NCBI RefSeq assembly: GCF_041296385.1
Contig: NW_027183522.1
Span: forward strand, 124,001 to 188,000
Reading direction: 5' to 3'
Length of the DNA stretch: 64,000 nucleotides
Source: Aphelocoma coerulescens
Taxonomy: Eukaryota > Chordata > Aves > Passeriformes > Corvidae
Shown: piece after piece, positions 52,504-64,000 of the stretch
Layout: every line of letters starts with the position of its first letter
Position numbering within the stretch: position 1 is the stretch's first letter
Program-made: the position numbers and the translations under genes
The notes under the pieces: model-generated
Database searches by the model: none
What the model saw: only the letters and a program-made list of their open reading frames with translations
Told to the model about the DNA's origin: nothing

Positions 52504-53922
52504 CGCGGTGCTCTTTGCACGGTCCTTGTCAGCTCCAAGTACCCCCCCGCGCACGTTACAGGCTCATAAAGACCAAGGATGCGAGTAGCCGTCTCGCCCA
52601 GAAAAATGTACCGGCGCAAAAGCACGATCTTCGTTACCCGTTCTCGTCGGCCAGACGGTTGTGCTCTGTCGAAAGGCTTGGACACCTAAACACTCCCGCG
52701 CTGCTTTCCCGGCACATTTCTCTAAGCGGAGAGCTAGACGGGCAGTTCGGACCCCATCGAAACAGAAGGAGAATGATTCTACCTGGAGCTGAGGCAAATC
52801 CGTGCACAGCACATGCTGCGTGCCAGCACTGTACACGCTGAGGAGCAGCAAAGCTGAGTGCCACCGCTGGGCTTCAGTTCTCTCCAGACGGCAGAAGGCG
52901 AAGATTGAAGCCGCAGAGCACGGGGCTTCTGTGTGCTCGGCACCGTCTTTCCAAAGCCCAGGCAAACGCGCCTTCACAAGCCCGCTCAGCCGAGAATACG
53001 CTGGCTGGCTCGGGAAGTAAACGCGCAGCCCTTCGACTTCGTCCCACAACCTGGCTAGAAAGCAGTTTCTTACAGCTTCCGTGTTGCAGAGTCCCTGCAG
53101 CTTGAGCTCCCCCCGAAGGACGCGTCAAAAAAGGAGGCGTTCTTGAAGCCCCCCTTCTCCAAGCACAAACACACTGAGGCTCTGCAGCTTCCTTCTCAGA
53201 TGGCCATGCCGTCACACTGGTCGCGCTGGCATTACCGTTGCCAGCTTCCAGCAGCTGCTAGCATGCAAAAGGGCTCGAGAAGTAAAAGGCAGTGCTGTGC
53301 TGCACCTTCGCCTTCGCACGCGTAAGCCACGTAAGTGCACTGTGTACTTGTCTCCTCTGCTTGCATCTACCGGGATACTTAATTCTCTGCATCTCGGAGC
53401 CTAAAGGTAAGAGCAGCTGTTTCCACAGAAGCTGGCTGGTGCTATAGGTAGCAGCACAAGCAGCTGTCTTTGGAGTTCCTTCTGCTGCTGCTAGCGTGAC
53501 TTTTCCAGGCAAGCGAGTGGCAGCCACGCTTTCCCTGCAGCCCGTAGGATGCGCACACAAGCCATGTGCACGGCAGCTTCGTTCTTCGCTTTTTGTAACG
53601 CGTCGCGCTTTCATTGCCCCGGAGGCGAAGAGTCGTCTGCTTCTCGCCCAGAAAGCTCTGCCGGCAGAGGGGCGCACCAGAGCACTGCTTCTGCCGGAAC
53701 ACGCCTGGCCCATACACACAATCCCTCTCAGCGCTACGTGGCACCACACTCTGCCTCTCCTGTGCTCCGCATCTAAACGGAAAGGCCCTCGGCTACGTCG
53801 CGCACAGAGAACTGTGCCAGAACAACGCGCTTCCCGGCGCTGGCCCCTGCGGCTCGGAGAAACTTGGATTTGCACCACATTCCCGGGCAGCCCCCTTTAC
53901 AAGCTGCACAGCGCCCTCGGAT
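52504..53922. repeat. Unit U38
   Basis: p607 C (53110), p1145 C. Last unit of the zone B type before the junction. Confidence 0.95.
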
Positions 53923-55343
53923 CGCGGTGCTCTTTGCACGGTCCTTGTCAGCTCCAAGTACCCCCCCGCGCACGTTACAGGCTCATAAAGACCAAGGATG
54001 CGAGTAGCCGTCTCGCCCAGAGAAAAATGTACCGGCGCAAAAGCACGATCTTCGTTACCCGTTCTCGTCGGCCAGACGGTTGTGCTCTGTCGAAAGGCTT
54101 GGACACCTAAACACTCCCGCGCTGCTTTCCCGGCACATTTCTCTAAGCGGAGAGCTAGACGGGCAGTTCGGACCCTATCGAAACAGAAGGAGAATGATTC
54201 TACCTGGAGCTGAGGCAAATCCGTGCACAGCACATGCTGCGTGCCAGCACTGTACACGCTGAGGAGCAGCAAAGCTGAGTGCCACCGCTGGGCTTCAGTT
54301 CTCTCCAGACGGCAGAAGGCGAAGATTGAAGCCGCAGAGCACGGGGCTTCTGTGTGCTCGGCACCGTCTTTCCAAAGCCCAGGCAAACGCGCCTTCACAA
54401 GCCCGCTCAGCCGAGAATACGCTGGCTGGCTCGGGAAGTAAACGCGCAGCCCTTCGACTTCGTCCCACAACCTGGCTAGAAAGCAGTTTCTTACAGCTTC
54501 CGTGTTGCAGAGTCCCTGCAGCTTGAGCTCACCCCGAAGGACGCGTCAAAAAAGGAGGCGTTCTTGAAGCCCCCCTTCTCCAAGCACAAACACACTGAGG
54601 CTCTGCAGCTTCCTTCTCAGATGGCCATGCCGTCACACTGGTCGCGCTGGCATTACCGTTGCCAGCTTCCAGCAGCTGCTAGCATGCAAAAGGGCTCGAG
54701 AAGTAAAAGGCAGTGCTGTGCTGCACCTTCGCCTTCGCACGCGTAAGCCACGTAAGTGCACTGTGTACTTGTCTCCTCTGCTTGCATCTACCGGGATACT
54801 TAATTCTCTGCATCTCGGAGCCTAAAGGTAAGAGCAGCTGTTTCCACAGAAGCTGGCTGGTGCTATAGGTAGCAGCACAAGCAGCTGTCTTTGGAGTTCC
54901 TTCTGCTGCTGCTAGCGTGACTTTTCCAGGCAAGCGAGTGGCAGCCACGCTTTCCCTGCAGCCCGTAGGATGCGCACACAAGCCATGTGCACGGCAGCTT
55001 CGTTCTTCGCTTTTTGTAACGCGTCGCGCTTTCATTGCCCCGGAGGCGAAGAGTCGTCTGCTTCTCGCACAGAAAGCTCTGCCGGCAGAGGGGCGCACCA
55101 GAGCACTGCTTCTGCCGGAACACGCCTGGCCCATACACACAATCCCTCTCAGCGCTACGTGGCACCACACTCTGCCTCTCCTGTGCTCCGCATCTAAACG
55201 GAAAGGCCCTCGGCTACGTCGCGCACAGAGAACTGTGCCAGAACAACGCGCTTCCCGGCGCTGGCCCCTGCGGCTCGGAGAAACTTGGATTTGCACCACA
55301 TTCCCGGGCAGCCCCCTTTACAAGCTGCACAGCGCCCTCGGAT
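53923..55343. repeat. Unit U39, 1,421 bp
   Basis: Contains the AG insertion. p252 T (54176), p607 A, p1145 A (55069). The change from zone B type to zone A type happens inside or just before this unit. Confidence 0.95.
54019..54022. other. 2-bp AG insertion, the only indel seen in the array
   Basis: Other units read CCCAGAAAAATG here, while this unit reads CCCAGAGAAAAATG, a duplication of the dinucleotide AG. It lengthens U39 to 1,421 bp and shifts all later landmarks by two. In the forward frame starting at 53496 it causes a frameshift and early stop, so the usual 254 codons become 204. It falls at the junction between the zone B type and the U7-U9-type segment. Confidence 0.95.
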
Positions 55344-56762
55344 CGCGGTGCTCTTTGCACGGTCCTTGTCAGCTCCAAGTACCCCCCCGCGCACGTTACA
55401 GGCTCATAAAGACCAAGGATGCGAGTAGCCGTCTCGCCCAGAAAAATGTACCGGCGCAAAAGCACGATCTTCGTTACCCGTTCTCGTCGGCCAGACGGTT
55501 GTGCTCTGTCGAAAGGCTTGGACACCTAAACACTCCCGCGCTGCTTTCCCGGCACATTTCTCTAAGCGGAGAGCTAGACGGGCAGTTCGGACCCCATCGA
55601 AACAGAAGGAGAATGATTCTACCTGGAGCTGAGGCAAATCCGTGCACAGCACATGCTGCGTGCCAGCACTGTACACGCTGAGGAGCAGCAAAGCTGAGTG
55701 CCACCGCTGGGCTTCAGTTCTCTCCAGACGGCAGAAGGCGAAGATTGAAGCCGCAGAGCACGGGGCTTCTGTGTGCTCGGCACCGTCTTTCCAAAGCCCA
55801 GGCAAACGCGCCTTCACAAGCCCGCTCAGCCGAGAATACGCTGGCTGGCTCGGGAAGTAAACGCGCAGCCCTTCGACTTCGTCCCACAACCTGGCTAGAA
55901 AGCAGTTTCTTACAGCTTCCGTGTTGCAGAGTCCCTGCAGCTTGAGCTCACCCCGAAGGACGCGTCAAAAAAGGAGGCGTTCTTGAAGCCCCCCTTCTCC
56001 AAGCACAAACACACTGAGGCTCTGCAGCTTCCTTCTCAGATGGCCATGCCGTCACACTGGTCGCGCTGGCATTACCGTTGCCAGCTTCCAGCAGCTGCTA
56101 GCATGCAAAAGGGCTCGAGAAGTAAAAGGCAGTGCTGTGCTGCACCTTCGCCTTCGCACGCGTAAGCCACGTAAGTGAACTGTGTACTTGTCTCCTCTGC
56201 TTGCATCTACCGGGATACTTAATTCTCTGCATCTCGGAGCCTAAAGGTAAGAGCAGCTGTTTCCACAGAAGCTGGCTGGTGCTATAGGTAGCAGCACAAG
56301 CAGCTGTCTTTGGAGTTCCTTCTGCTGCTGCTAGCGTGACTTTTCCAGGCAAGCGAGTGGCAGCCACGCTTTCCCTGCAGCCCGTAGGATGCGCACACAA
56401 GCCATGTGCACGGCAGCTTCGTTCTTCGCTTTTTGTAACGCGTCGCGCTTTCATTGCCCCGGAGGCGAAGAGTCGTCTGCTTCTCGCCCAGAAAGCTCTG
56501 CCGGCAGAGGGGCGCACCAGAGCACTGCTTCTGCCGGAACACGCCTGGCCCATACACACAATCCCTCTCAGCGCTACGTGGCACCACACTCTGCCTCTCC
56601 TGTGCTCCGCATCTAAACGGAAAGGCCCTCGGCTACGTCGCGCACAGAGAACTGTGCCAGAACAACGCGCTTCCCGGCGCTGGCCCCTGCGGCTCGGAGA
56701 AACTTGGATTTGCACCACATTCCCGGGCAGCCCCCTTTACAAGCTGCACAGCGCCCTCGGAT
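55344..56762. repeat. Unit U40
   Basis: p607 A. Barcode A at 56178 (p835), as in U8. Confidence 0.95.
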
Positions 56763-58181
56763 CGCGGTGCTCTTTGCACGGTCCTTGTCAGCTCCAAGTA
56801 CCCCCCCGCGCACGTTACAGGCTCATAAAGACCAAGGATGCGAGTAGCCGTCTCGCCCAGAAAAATGTACCGGCGCAAAAGCACGATCTTCGTTACCCGT
56901 TCTCGTCGGCCAGACGGTTGTGCTCTGTCGAAAGGCTTGGACACCTAAACACTCCCGCGCTGCTTTCCCGGCACATTTCTCTAAGCGGAGAGCTAGACGG
57001 GCAGTTCGGACCCCATCGAAACAGAAGGAGAATGATTCTACCTGGAGCTGAGGCAAATCCGTGCACAGCACATGCTGCGTGCCAGCACTGTACACGCTGA
57101 GGAGCAGCAAAGCTGAGTGCCACCGCTGGGCTTCAGTTCTCTCCAGACGGCAGAAGGCGAAGATTGAAGCCGCAGAGCACGGGGCTTCTGTGTGCTCGGC
57201 ACCGTCTTTCCAAAGCCCAGGCAAACGCGCCTTCACAAGCCCGCTCAGCCGAGAATACGCTGGCTGGCTCGGGAAGTAAACGCGCAGCCCTTCGACTTCG
57301 TCCCACAACCTGGCTAGAAAGCAGTTTCTTACAGCTTCCGTGTTGCAGAGTCCCTGCAGCTTGAGCTCACCCCGAAGGACGCGTCAAAAAAGGAGGCGTT
57401 CTTGAAGCCCCCCTTCTCCAAGCACAAACACACTGAGGCTCTGCAGCTTCCTTCTCAGATGGCCATGCCGTCACACTGGTCGCGCTGGCATTACCGTTGC
57501 CAGCTTCCAGCAGCTGCTAGCATGCAAAAGGGCTCGAGAAGTAAAAGGCAGTGCTGTGCTGCACCTTCGCCTTCGCACGCGTAAGCCACGTAAGTGCACT
57601 GTGTACTTGTCTCCTCTGCTTGCATCTACCGGGATACTTAATTCTCTGCATCTCGGAGCCTAAAGGTAAGAGCAGCTGTTTCCACAGAAGCTGGCTGGTG
57701 CTATAGGTAGCAGCACAAGCAGCTGTCTTTGGAGTTCCTTCTGCTGCTGCTAGCGTGACTTTTCCAGGCAAGCGAGTGGCAGCCACGCTTTCCCTGCAGC
57801 CCGTAGGATGCGCACACAAGCCATGTGCACGGCAGCTTCGTTCTTCGCTTTTTGTAACGTGTCGCGCTTTCATTGCCCCGGAGGCGAAGAGTCGTCTGCT
57901 TCTCGCCCAGAAAGCTCTGCCGGCAGAGGGGCGCACCAGAGCACTGCTTCTGCCGGAACACGCCTGGCCCATACACACAATCCCTCTCAGCACTACGTGG
58001 CACCACACTCTGCCTCTCCTGTGCTCCGCATCTAAACGGAAAGGCCCTCGGCTACGTCGCGCACAGAGAACTGTGCCAGAACAACGCGCTTCCCGGCGCT
58101 GGCCCCTGCGGCTCGGAGAAACTTGGATTTGCACCACATTCCCGGGCAGCCCCCTTTACAAGCTGCACAGCGCCCTCGGAT
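56763..58181. repeat. Unit U41
   Basis: p607 A. T at 57860 (p1098) and A at 57992 (p1230), as in U9. Confidence 0.95.
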
Positions 58182-59600
58182 CGCGGTGCTCTTTGCACGG
58201 TCCTTGTCAGCTCCAAGTACCCCCCCGCGCACGTTACAGGCTCATAAAGACCAAGGATGCGAGTAGCCGTCTCGCCCAGAAAAATGTACCGGCGCAAAAG
58301 CACGATCTTCGTTACCCGTTCTCGTCGGCCAGACGGTTGTGCTCTGTCGAAAGGCTTGGACACCTAAACACTCCCGCGCTGCTTTCCCGGCACATTTCTC
58401 TAAGCGGAGAGCTAGACGGGCAGTTCGGACCCCATCGAAACAGAAGGAGAATGATTCTACCTGGAGCTGAGGCAAATCCGTGCACAGCACATGCTGCGTG
58501 CCAGCACTGTACACGCTGAGGAGCAGCAAAGCTGAGTGCCACCGCTGGGCTTCAGTTCTCTCCAGACGGCAGAAGGCGAAGATTGAAGCCGCAGAGCACG
58601 GGGCTTCTGTGTGCTCGGCACCGTCTTTCCAAAGCCCAGGCAAACGCGCCTTCACAAGCCCGCTCAGCCGAGAATACGCTGGCTGGCTCGGGAAGTAAAC
58701 GCGCAGCCCTTCGACTTCGTCCCACAACCTGGCTAGAAAGCAGTTTCTTACAGCTTCCGTGTTGCAGAGTCCCTGCAGCTTGAGCTCACCCCGAAGGACG
58801 CGTCAAAAAAGGAGGCGTTCTTGAAGCCCCCCTTCTCCAAGCACAAACACACTGAGGCTCTGCAGCTTCCTTCTCAGATGGCCATGCCGTCACACTGGTC
58901 GCGCTGGCATTACCGTTGCCAGCTTCCAGCAGCTGCTAGCATGCAAAAGGGCTCGAGAAGTAAAAGGCAGTGCTGTGCTGCACCTTCGCCTTCGCACGCG
59001 TAAGCCACGTAAGTGCACTGTGTACTTGTCTCCTCTGCTTGCATCTACCGGGATACTTAATTCTCTGCATCTCGGAGCCTAAAGGTAAGAGCAGCTGTTT
59101 CCACAGAAGCTGGCTGGTGCTATAGGTAGCAGCACAAGCAGCTGTCTTTGGAGTTCCTTCTGCTGCTGCTAGCGTGACTTTTCCAGGCAAGCGAGTGGCA
59201 GCCACGCTTTCCCTGCAGCCCGTAGGATGCGCACACAAGCCATGTGCACGGCAGCTTCGTTCTTCGCTTTTTGTAACGCGTCGCGCTTTCATTGCCCCGG
59301 AGGCGAAGAGTCGTCTGCTTCTCGCCCAGAAAGCTCTGCCGGCAGAGGGGCGCACCAGAGCACTGCTTCTGCCGGAACACGCCTGGCCCATACACACAAT
59401 CCCTCTCAGCGCTACGTGGCACCACACTCTGCCTCTCCTGTGCTCCGCATCTAAACGGAAAGGCCCTCGGCTACGTCGCGCACAGAGAACTGTGCCAGAA
59501 CAACGCGCTTCCCGGCGCTGGCCCCTGCGGCTCGGAGAAACTTGGATTTGCACCACATTCCCGGGCAGCCCCCTTTACAAGCTGCACAGCGCCCTCGGAT
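58182..59600. repeat. Unit U42
   Basis: p607 A, p1145 C. Lacks the U10 variants, so the U7-U9 match has ended by base 59265. Confidence 0.95.
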
Positions 59601-61019
59601 CGCGGTGCTCTTTGCACGGTCCTTGTCAGCTCCAAGTACCCCCCCGCGCACGTTACAGGCTCATAAAGACCAAGGATGCGAGTAGCCGTCTCGCCCAGAA
59701 AAATGTACCGGCGCAAAAGCACGATCTTCGTTACCCGTTCTCGTCGGCCAGACGGTTGTGCTCTGTCGAAAGGCTTGGACACCTAAACACTCCCGCGCTG
59801 CTTTCCCGGCACATTTCTCTAAGCGGAGAGCTAGACGGGCAGTTCGGACCCCATCGAAACAGAAGGAGAATGATTCTACCTGGAGCTGAGGCAAATCCGT
59901 GCACAGCACATGCTGCGTGCCAGCACTGTACACGCTGAGGAGCAGCAAAGCTGAGTGCCACCGCTGGGCTTCAGTTCTCTCCAGACGGCAGAAGGCGAAG
60001 ATTGAAGCCGCAGAGCACGGGGCTTCTGTGTGCTCGGCACCGTCTTTCCAAAGCCCAGGCAAACGCGCCTTCACAAGCCCGCTCAGCCGAGAATACGCTG
60101 GCTGGCTCGGGAAGTAAACGCGCAGCCCTTCGACTTCGTCCCACAACCTGGCTAGAAAGCAGTTTCTTACAGCTTCCGTGTTGCAGAGTCCCTGCAGCTT
60201 GAGCTCCCCCCGAAGGACGCGTCAAAAAAGGAGGCGTTCTTGAAGCCCCCCTTCTCCAAGCACAAACACACTGAGGCTCTGCAGCTTCCTTCTCAGATGG
60301 CCATGCCGTCACACTGGTCGCGCTGGCATTACCGTTGCCAGCTTCCAGCAGCTGCTAGCATGCAAAAGGGCTCGAGAAGTAAAAGGCAGTGCTGTGCTGC
60401 ACCTTCGCCTTCGCACGCGTAAGCCACGTAAGTGCACTGTGTACTTGTCTCCTCTGCTTGCATCTACCGGGATACTTAATTCTCTGCATCTCGGAGCCTA
60501 AAGGTAAGAGCAGCTGTTTCCACAGAAGCTGGCTGGTGCTATAGGTAGCAGCACAAGCAGCTGTCTTTGGAGTTCCTTCTGCTGCTGCTAGCGTGACTTT
60601 TCCAGGCAAGCGAGTGGCAGCCACGCTTTCCCTGCAGCCCGTAGGATGCGCACACAAGCCATGTGCACGGCAGCTTCGTTCTTCGCTTTTTGTAACGCGT
60701 CGCGCTTTCATTGCCCCGGAGGCGAAGAGTCGTCTGCTTCTCGCCCAGAAAGCTCTGCCGGCAGAGGGGCGCACCAGAGCACTGCTTCTGCCGGAACACG
60801 CCTGGCCCATACACACAATCCCTCTCAGCGCTACGTGGCACCACACTCTGCCTCTCCTGTGCTCCGCATCTAAACGGAAAGGCCCTCGGCTACGTCGCGC
60901 ACAGAGAACTGTGCCAGAACAACGCGCTTCCCGGCGCTGGCCCCTGCGGCTCGGAGAAACTTGGATTTGCACCACATTCCCGGGCAGCCCCCTTTACAAG
61001 CTGCACAGCGCCCTCGGAT
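59601..61019. repeat. Unit U43
   Basis: p607 C (60207), p252 C, p1145 C. Confidence 0.95.
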
Positions 61020-62438
61020 CGCGGTGCTCTTTGCACGGTCCTTGTCAGCTCCAAGTACCCCCCCGCGCACGTTACAGGCTCATAAAGACCAAGGATGCGA
61101 GTAGCCGTCTCGCCCAGAAAAATGTACCGGCGCAAAAGCACGATCTTCGTTACCCGTTCTCGTCGGCCAGACGGTTGTGCTCTGTCGAAAGGCTTGGACA
61201 CCTAAACACTCCCGCGCTGCTTTCCCGGCACATTTCTCTAAGCGGAGAGCTAGACGGGCAGTTCGGACCCCATCGAAACAGAAGGAGAATGATTCTACCT
61301 GGAGCTGAGGCAAATCCGTGCACAGCACATGCTGCGTGCCAGCACTGTACACGCTGAGGAGCAGCAAAGCTGAGTGCCACCGCTGGGCTTCAGTTCTCTC
61401 CAGACGGCAGAAGGCGAAGATTGAAGCCGCAGAGCACGGGGCTTCTGTGTGCTCGGCACCGTCTTTCCAAAGCCCAGGCAAACGCGCCTTCACAAGCCCG
61501 CTCAGCCGAGAATACGCTGGCTGGCTCGGGAAGTAAACGCGCAGCCCTTCGACTTCGTCCCACAACCTGGCTAGAAAGCAGTTTCTTACAGCTTCCGTGT
61601 TGCAGAGTCCCTGCAGCTTGAGCTCACCCCGAAGGACGCGTCAAAAAAGGAGGCGTTCTTGAAGCCCCCCTTCTCCAAGCACAAACACACTGAGGCTCTG
61701 CAGCTTCCTTCTCAGATGGCCATGCCGTCACACTGGTCGCGCTGGCATTACCGTTGCCAGCTTCCAGCAGCTGCTAGCATGCAAAAGGGCTCGAGAAGTA
61801 AAAGGCAGTGCTGTGCTGCACCTTCGCCTTCGCACGCGTAAGCCACGTAAGTGCACTGTGTACTTGTCTCCTCTGCTTGCATCTACCGGGATACTTAATT
61901 CTCTGCATCTCGGAGCCTAAAGGTAAGAGCAGCTGTTTCCACAGAAGCTGGCTGGTGCTATAGGTAGCAGCACAAGCAGCTGTCTTTGGAGTTCCTTCTG
62001 CTGCTGCTAGCGTGACTTTTCCAGGCAAGCGAGTGGCAGCCACGCTTTCCCTGCAGCCCGTAGGATGCGCACACAAGCCATGTGCACGGCAGCTTCGTTC
62101 TTCGCTTTTTGTAACGCGTCGCGCTTTCATTGCCCCGGAGGCGAAGAGTCGTCTGCTTCTCGCCCAGAAAGCTCTGCCGGCAGAGGGGCGCACCAGAGCA
62201 CTGCTTCTGCCGGAACACGCCTGGCCCATACACACAATCCCTCTCAGCGCTACGTGGCACCACACTCTGCCTCTCCTGTGCTCCGCATCTAAACGGAAAG
62301 GCCCTCGGCTACGTCGCGCACAGAGAACTGTGCCAGAACAACGCGCTTCCCGGCGCTGGCCCCTGCGGCTCGGAGAAACTTGGATTTGCACCACATTCCC
62401 GGGCAGCCCCCTTTACAAGCTGCACAGCGCCCTCGGAT
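61020..62438. repeat. Unit U44
   Basis: p607 A, p252 C, p1145 C. Confidence 0.95.
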
Positions 62439-63857
62439 CGCGGTGCTCTTTGCACGGTCCTTGTCAGCTCCAAGTACCCCCCCGCGCACGTTACAGGCTC
62501 ATAAAGACCAAGGATGCGAGTAGCCGTCTCGCCCAGAAAAATGTACCGGCGCAAAAGCACGATCTTCGTTACCCGTTCTCGTCGGCCAGACGGTTGTGCT
62601 CTGTCGAAAGGCTTGGACACCTAAACACTCCCGCGCTGCTTTCCCGGCACATTTCTCTAAGCGGAGAGCTAGACGGGCAGTTCGGACCCCATCGAAACAG
62701 AAGGAGAATGATTCTACCTGGAGCTGAGGCAAATCCGTGCACAGCACATGCTGCGTGCCAGCACTGTACACGCTGAGGAGCAGCAAAGCTGAGTGCCACC
62801 GCTGGGCTTCAGTTCTCTCCAGACGGCAGAAGGCGAAGATTGAAGCCGCAGAGCACGGGGCTTCTGTGTGCTCGGCACCGTCTTTCCAAAGCCCAGGCAA
62901 ACGCGCCTTCACAAGCCCGCTCAGCCGAGAATACGCTGGCTGGCTCGGGAAGTAAACGCGCAGCCCTTCGACTTCGTCCCACAACCTGGCTAGAAAGCAG
63001 TTTCTTACAGCTTCCGTGTTGCAGAGTCCCTGCAGCTTGAGCTCACCCCGAAGGACGCGTCAAAAAAGGAGGCGTTCTTGAAGCCCCCCTTCTCCAAGCA
63101 CAAACACACTGAGGCTCTGCAGCTTCCTTCTCAGATGGCCATGCCGTCACACTGGTCGCGCTGGCATTACCGTTGCCAGCTTCCAGCAGCTGCTAGCATG
63201 CAAAAGGGCTCGAGAAGTAAAAGGCAGTGCTGTGCTGCACCTTCGCCTTCGCACGCGTAAGCCACGTAAGTGCACTGTGTACTTGTCTCCTCTGCTTGCA
63301 TCTACCGGGATACTTAATTCTCTGCATCTCGGAGCCTAAAGGTAAGAGCAGCTGTTTCCACAGAAGCTGGCTGGTGCTATAGGTAGCAGCACAAGCAGCT
63401 GTCTTTGGAGTTCCTTCTGCTGCTGCTAGCGTGACTTTTCCAGGCAAGCGAGTGGCAGCCACGCTTTCCCTGCAGCCCGTAGGATGCGCACACAAGCCAT
63501 GTGCACGGCAGCTTCGTTCTTCGCTTTTTGTAACGCGTCGCGCTTTCATTGCCCCGGAGGCGAAGAGTCGTCTGCTTCTCGCCCAGAAAGCTCTGCCGGC
63601 AGAGGGGCGCACCAGAGCACTGCTTCTGCCGGAACACGCCTGGCCCATACACACAATCCCTCTCAGCGCTACGTGGCACCACACTCTGCCTCTCCTGTGC
63701 TCCGCATCTAAACGGAAAGGCCCTCGGCTACGTCGCGCACAGAGAACTGTGCCAGAACAACGCGCTTCCCGGCGCTGGCCCCTGCGGCTCGGAGAAACTT
63801 GGATTTGCACCACATTCCCGGGCAGCCCCCTTTACAAGCTGCACAGCGCCCTCGGAT
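62439..63857. repeat. Unit U45
   Basis: p607 A, p252 C, p1145 C. Confidence 0.95.
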
Positions 63858-64000
63858 CGCGGTGCTCTTTGCACGGTCCTTGTCAGCTCCAAGTACCCCC
63901 CCGCGCACGTTACAGGCTCATAAAGACCAAGGATGCGAGTAGCCGTCTCGCCCAGAAAAATGTACCGGCGCAAAAGCACGATCTTCGTTACCCGTTCTCG
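63858..64000. repeat. Unit U46, first 143 bp, cut by the window end
   Basis: Matches p1-p143 of the other units to the last base, so the array continues beyond the window. Confidence 0.95.

Larger units (their letters stand above)
54177..59264. repeat. U39-U41 segment, right copy of the U7-U9 segment (zone C)
   Basis: Carries 55069 A (p1145), 56178 A (p835), 57860 T (p1098) and 57992 A (p1230), the same set in the same order as U7-U9. p252 T at 54176 is the only such allele outside U2 and U5-U7. The segment therefore belongs to the zone A family although it sits next to zone B units. Its left edge lies between 53651 and 54176, an interval that also holds the 2-bp insertion. Confidence 0.85.
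1..64000. repeat. 1,419-bp satellite (macrosatellite) array, open at both ends
   Basis: The same 1,419-bp sequence repeats head to tail from the first to the last base, giving about 45.1 copies with no spacer, inversion or interruption. Landmark strings recur every 1,419 bases, for example the single XhoI site CTCGAG at 771, 2190 and so on. The only spacing change is +2 between U38 and U40. Units are nearly identical, differing at a few positions each. The unit is GC-rich and CpG-dense, with many CTG/CAG words and short C6-C7 and A6 tracts. I see no AATAAA or ATTAAA on either strand. The unit does not match any satellite, transposon or gene family I can name. Large homogeneous arrays of this kind are known from centromeric and heterochromatic regions of eukaryotes; a centromeric or pericentromeric location is inference only. 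Confidence 0.98.

Noticed and set aside
1..64000. CRISPR array, or rDNA spacer with ribosomal genes
   Set aside because: There are no short repeats with unique spacers, no cas genes, and no 18S, 5.8S, 28S or 5S sequence. The periodicity is that of whole 1,419-bp monomers.
1..64000. Tandemly amplified transposable element
   Set aside because: No terminal repeats, target-site duplications, reverse transcriptase or transposase motifs, or poly-A tails are visible in the unit.

Overview
The whole 64,000-base window is one uninterrupted, head-to-tail tandem array of a single 1,419-bp unit: 45 full units plus a 143-bp piece of a 46th. The array runs off both ends of the window. No flanking unique sequence, recognisable protein-coding gene, structural RNA gene, transposon, CRISPR array or telomeric repeat is visible. 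The source is almost certainly a eukaryotic nuclear genome. The unit is GC-rich and dense in CpG and CAG/CTG words. An avian genome is a reasonable guess, because chromosome-specific kilobase-scale satellites are known from bird centromeres and sex or small chromosomes, but nothing here proves it.

I number units U1-U46 from base 1, with 'p' for position inside the unit. The phase is arbitrary. U1-U38 start at 1 + 1419(n-1). U39 is 1,421 bp because of an extra AG near 54,019-54,022, and later starts are shifted by 2. That insertion is the only length change I see; even the C7, A6 and C6 tracts keep their length. Units differ by only a few single-base variants. Three sites are shared by many units: p252 C/T, p607 A/C and p1145 C/A. 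A set of rarer variants acts as barcodes for individual units. My variant list comes from comparing bases and conceptual translations by eye and is not exhaustive.

The barcodes show four zones. Zone A (U1-U13) is a mosaic in p252, p607 and p1145. Zone B (U14-U38) is fixed for p252 C and p1145 C and contains an 11-unit (15,609-bp) block that is duplicated in tandem: every barcode in the first copy, from about 18.06 to 33.67 kb, recurs exactly 15,609 bp later. Zone C (U39-U41) is a second copy of U7-U9, 45,410 bp away, and its left edge falls in the same 526-bp interval as the AG insertion. Zone D (U42-U46) returns to the zone B-like type. This pattern fits repeated unequal exchange or block amplification. 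Assembly collapse or false duplication must be excluded, because one repeat block is about the length of a long accurate read.

Reading frames of up to 254 codons recur in every unit, but I do not regard them as genes. They overlap on both strands, and in the longest one almost all variants between units change the amino acid. Many private variants are C-to-T or G-to-A changes at CpG, which suggests methylated DNA. Each unit also carries splice-donor-like and acceptor-like strings, so transcription of the array as non-coding RNA is possible but unproven.
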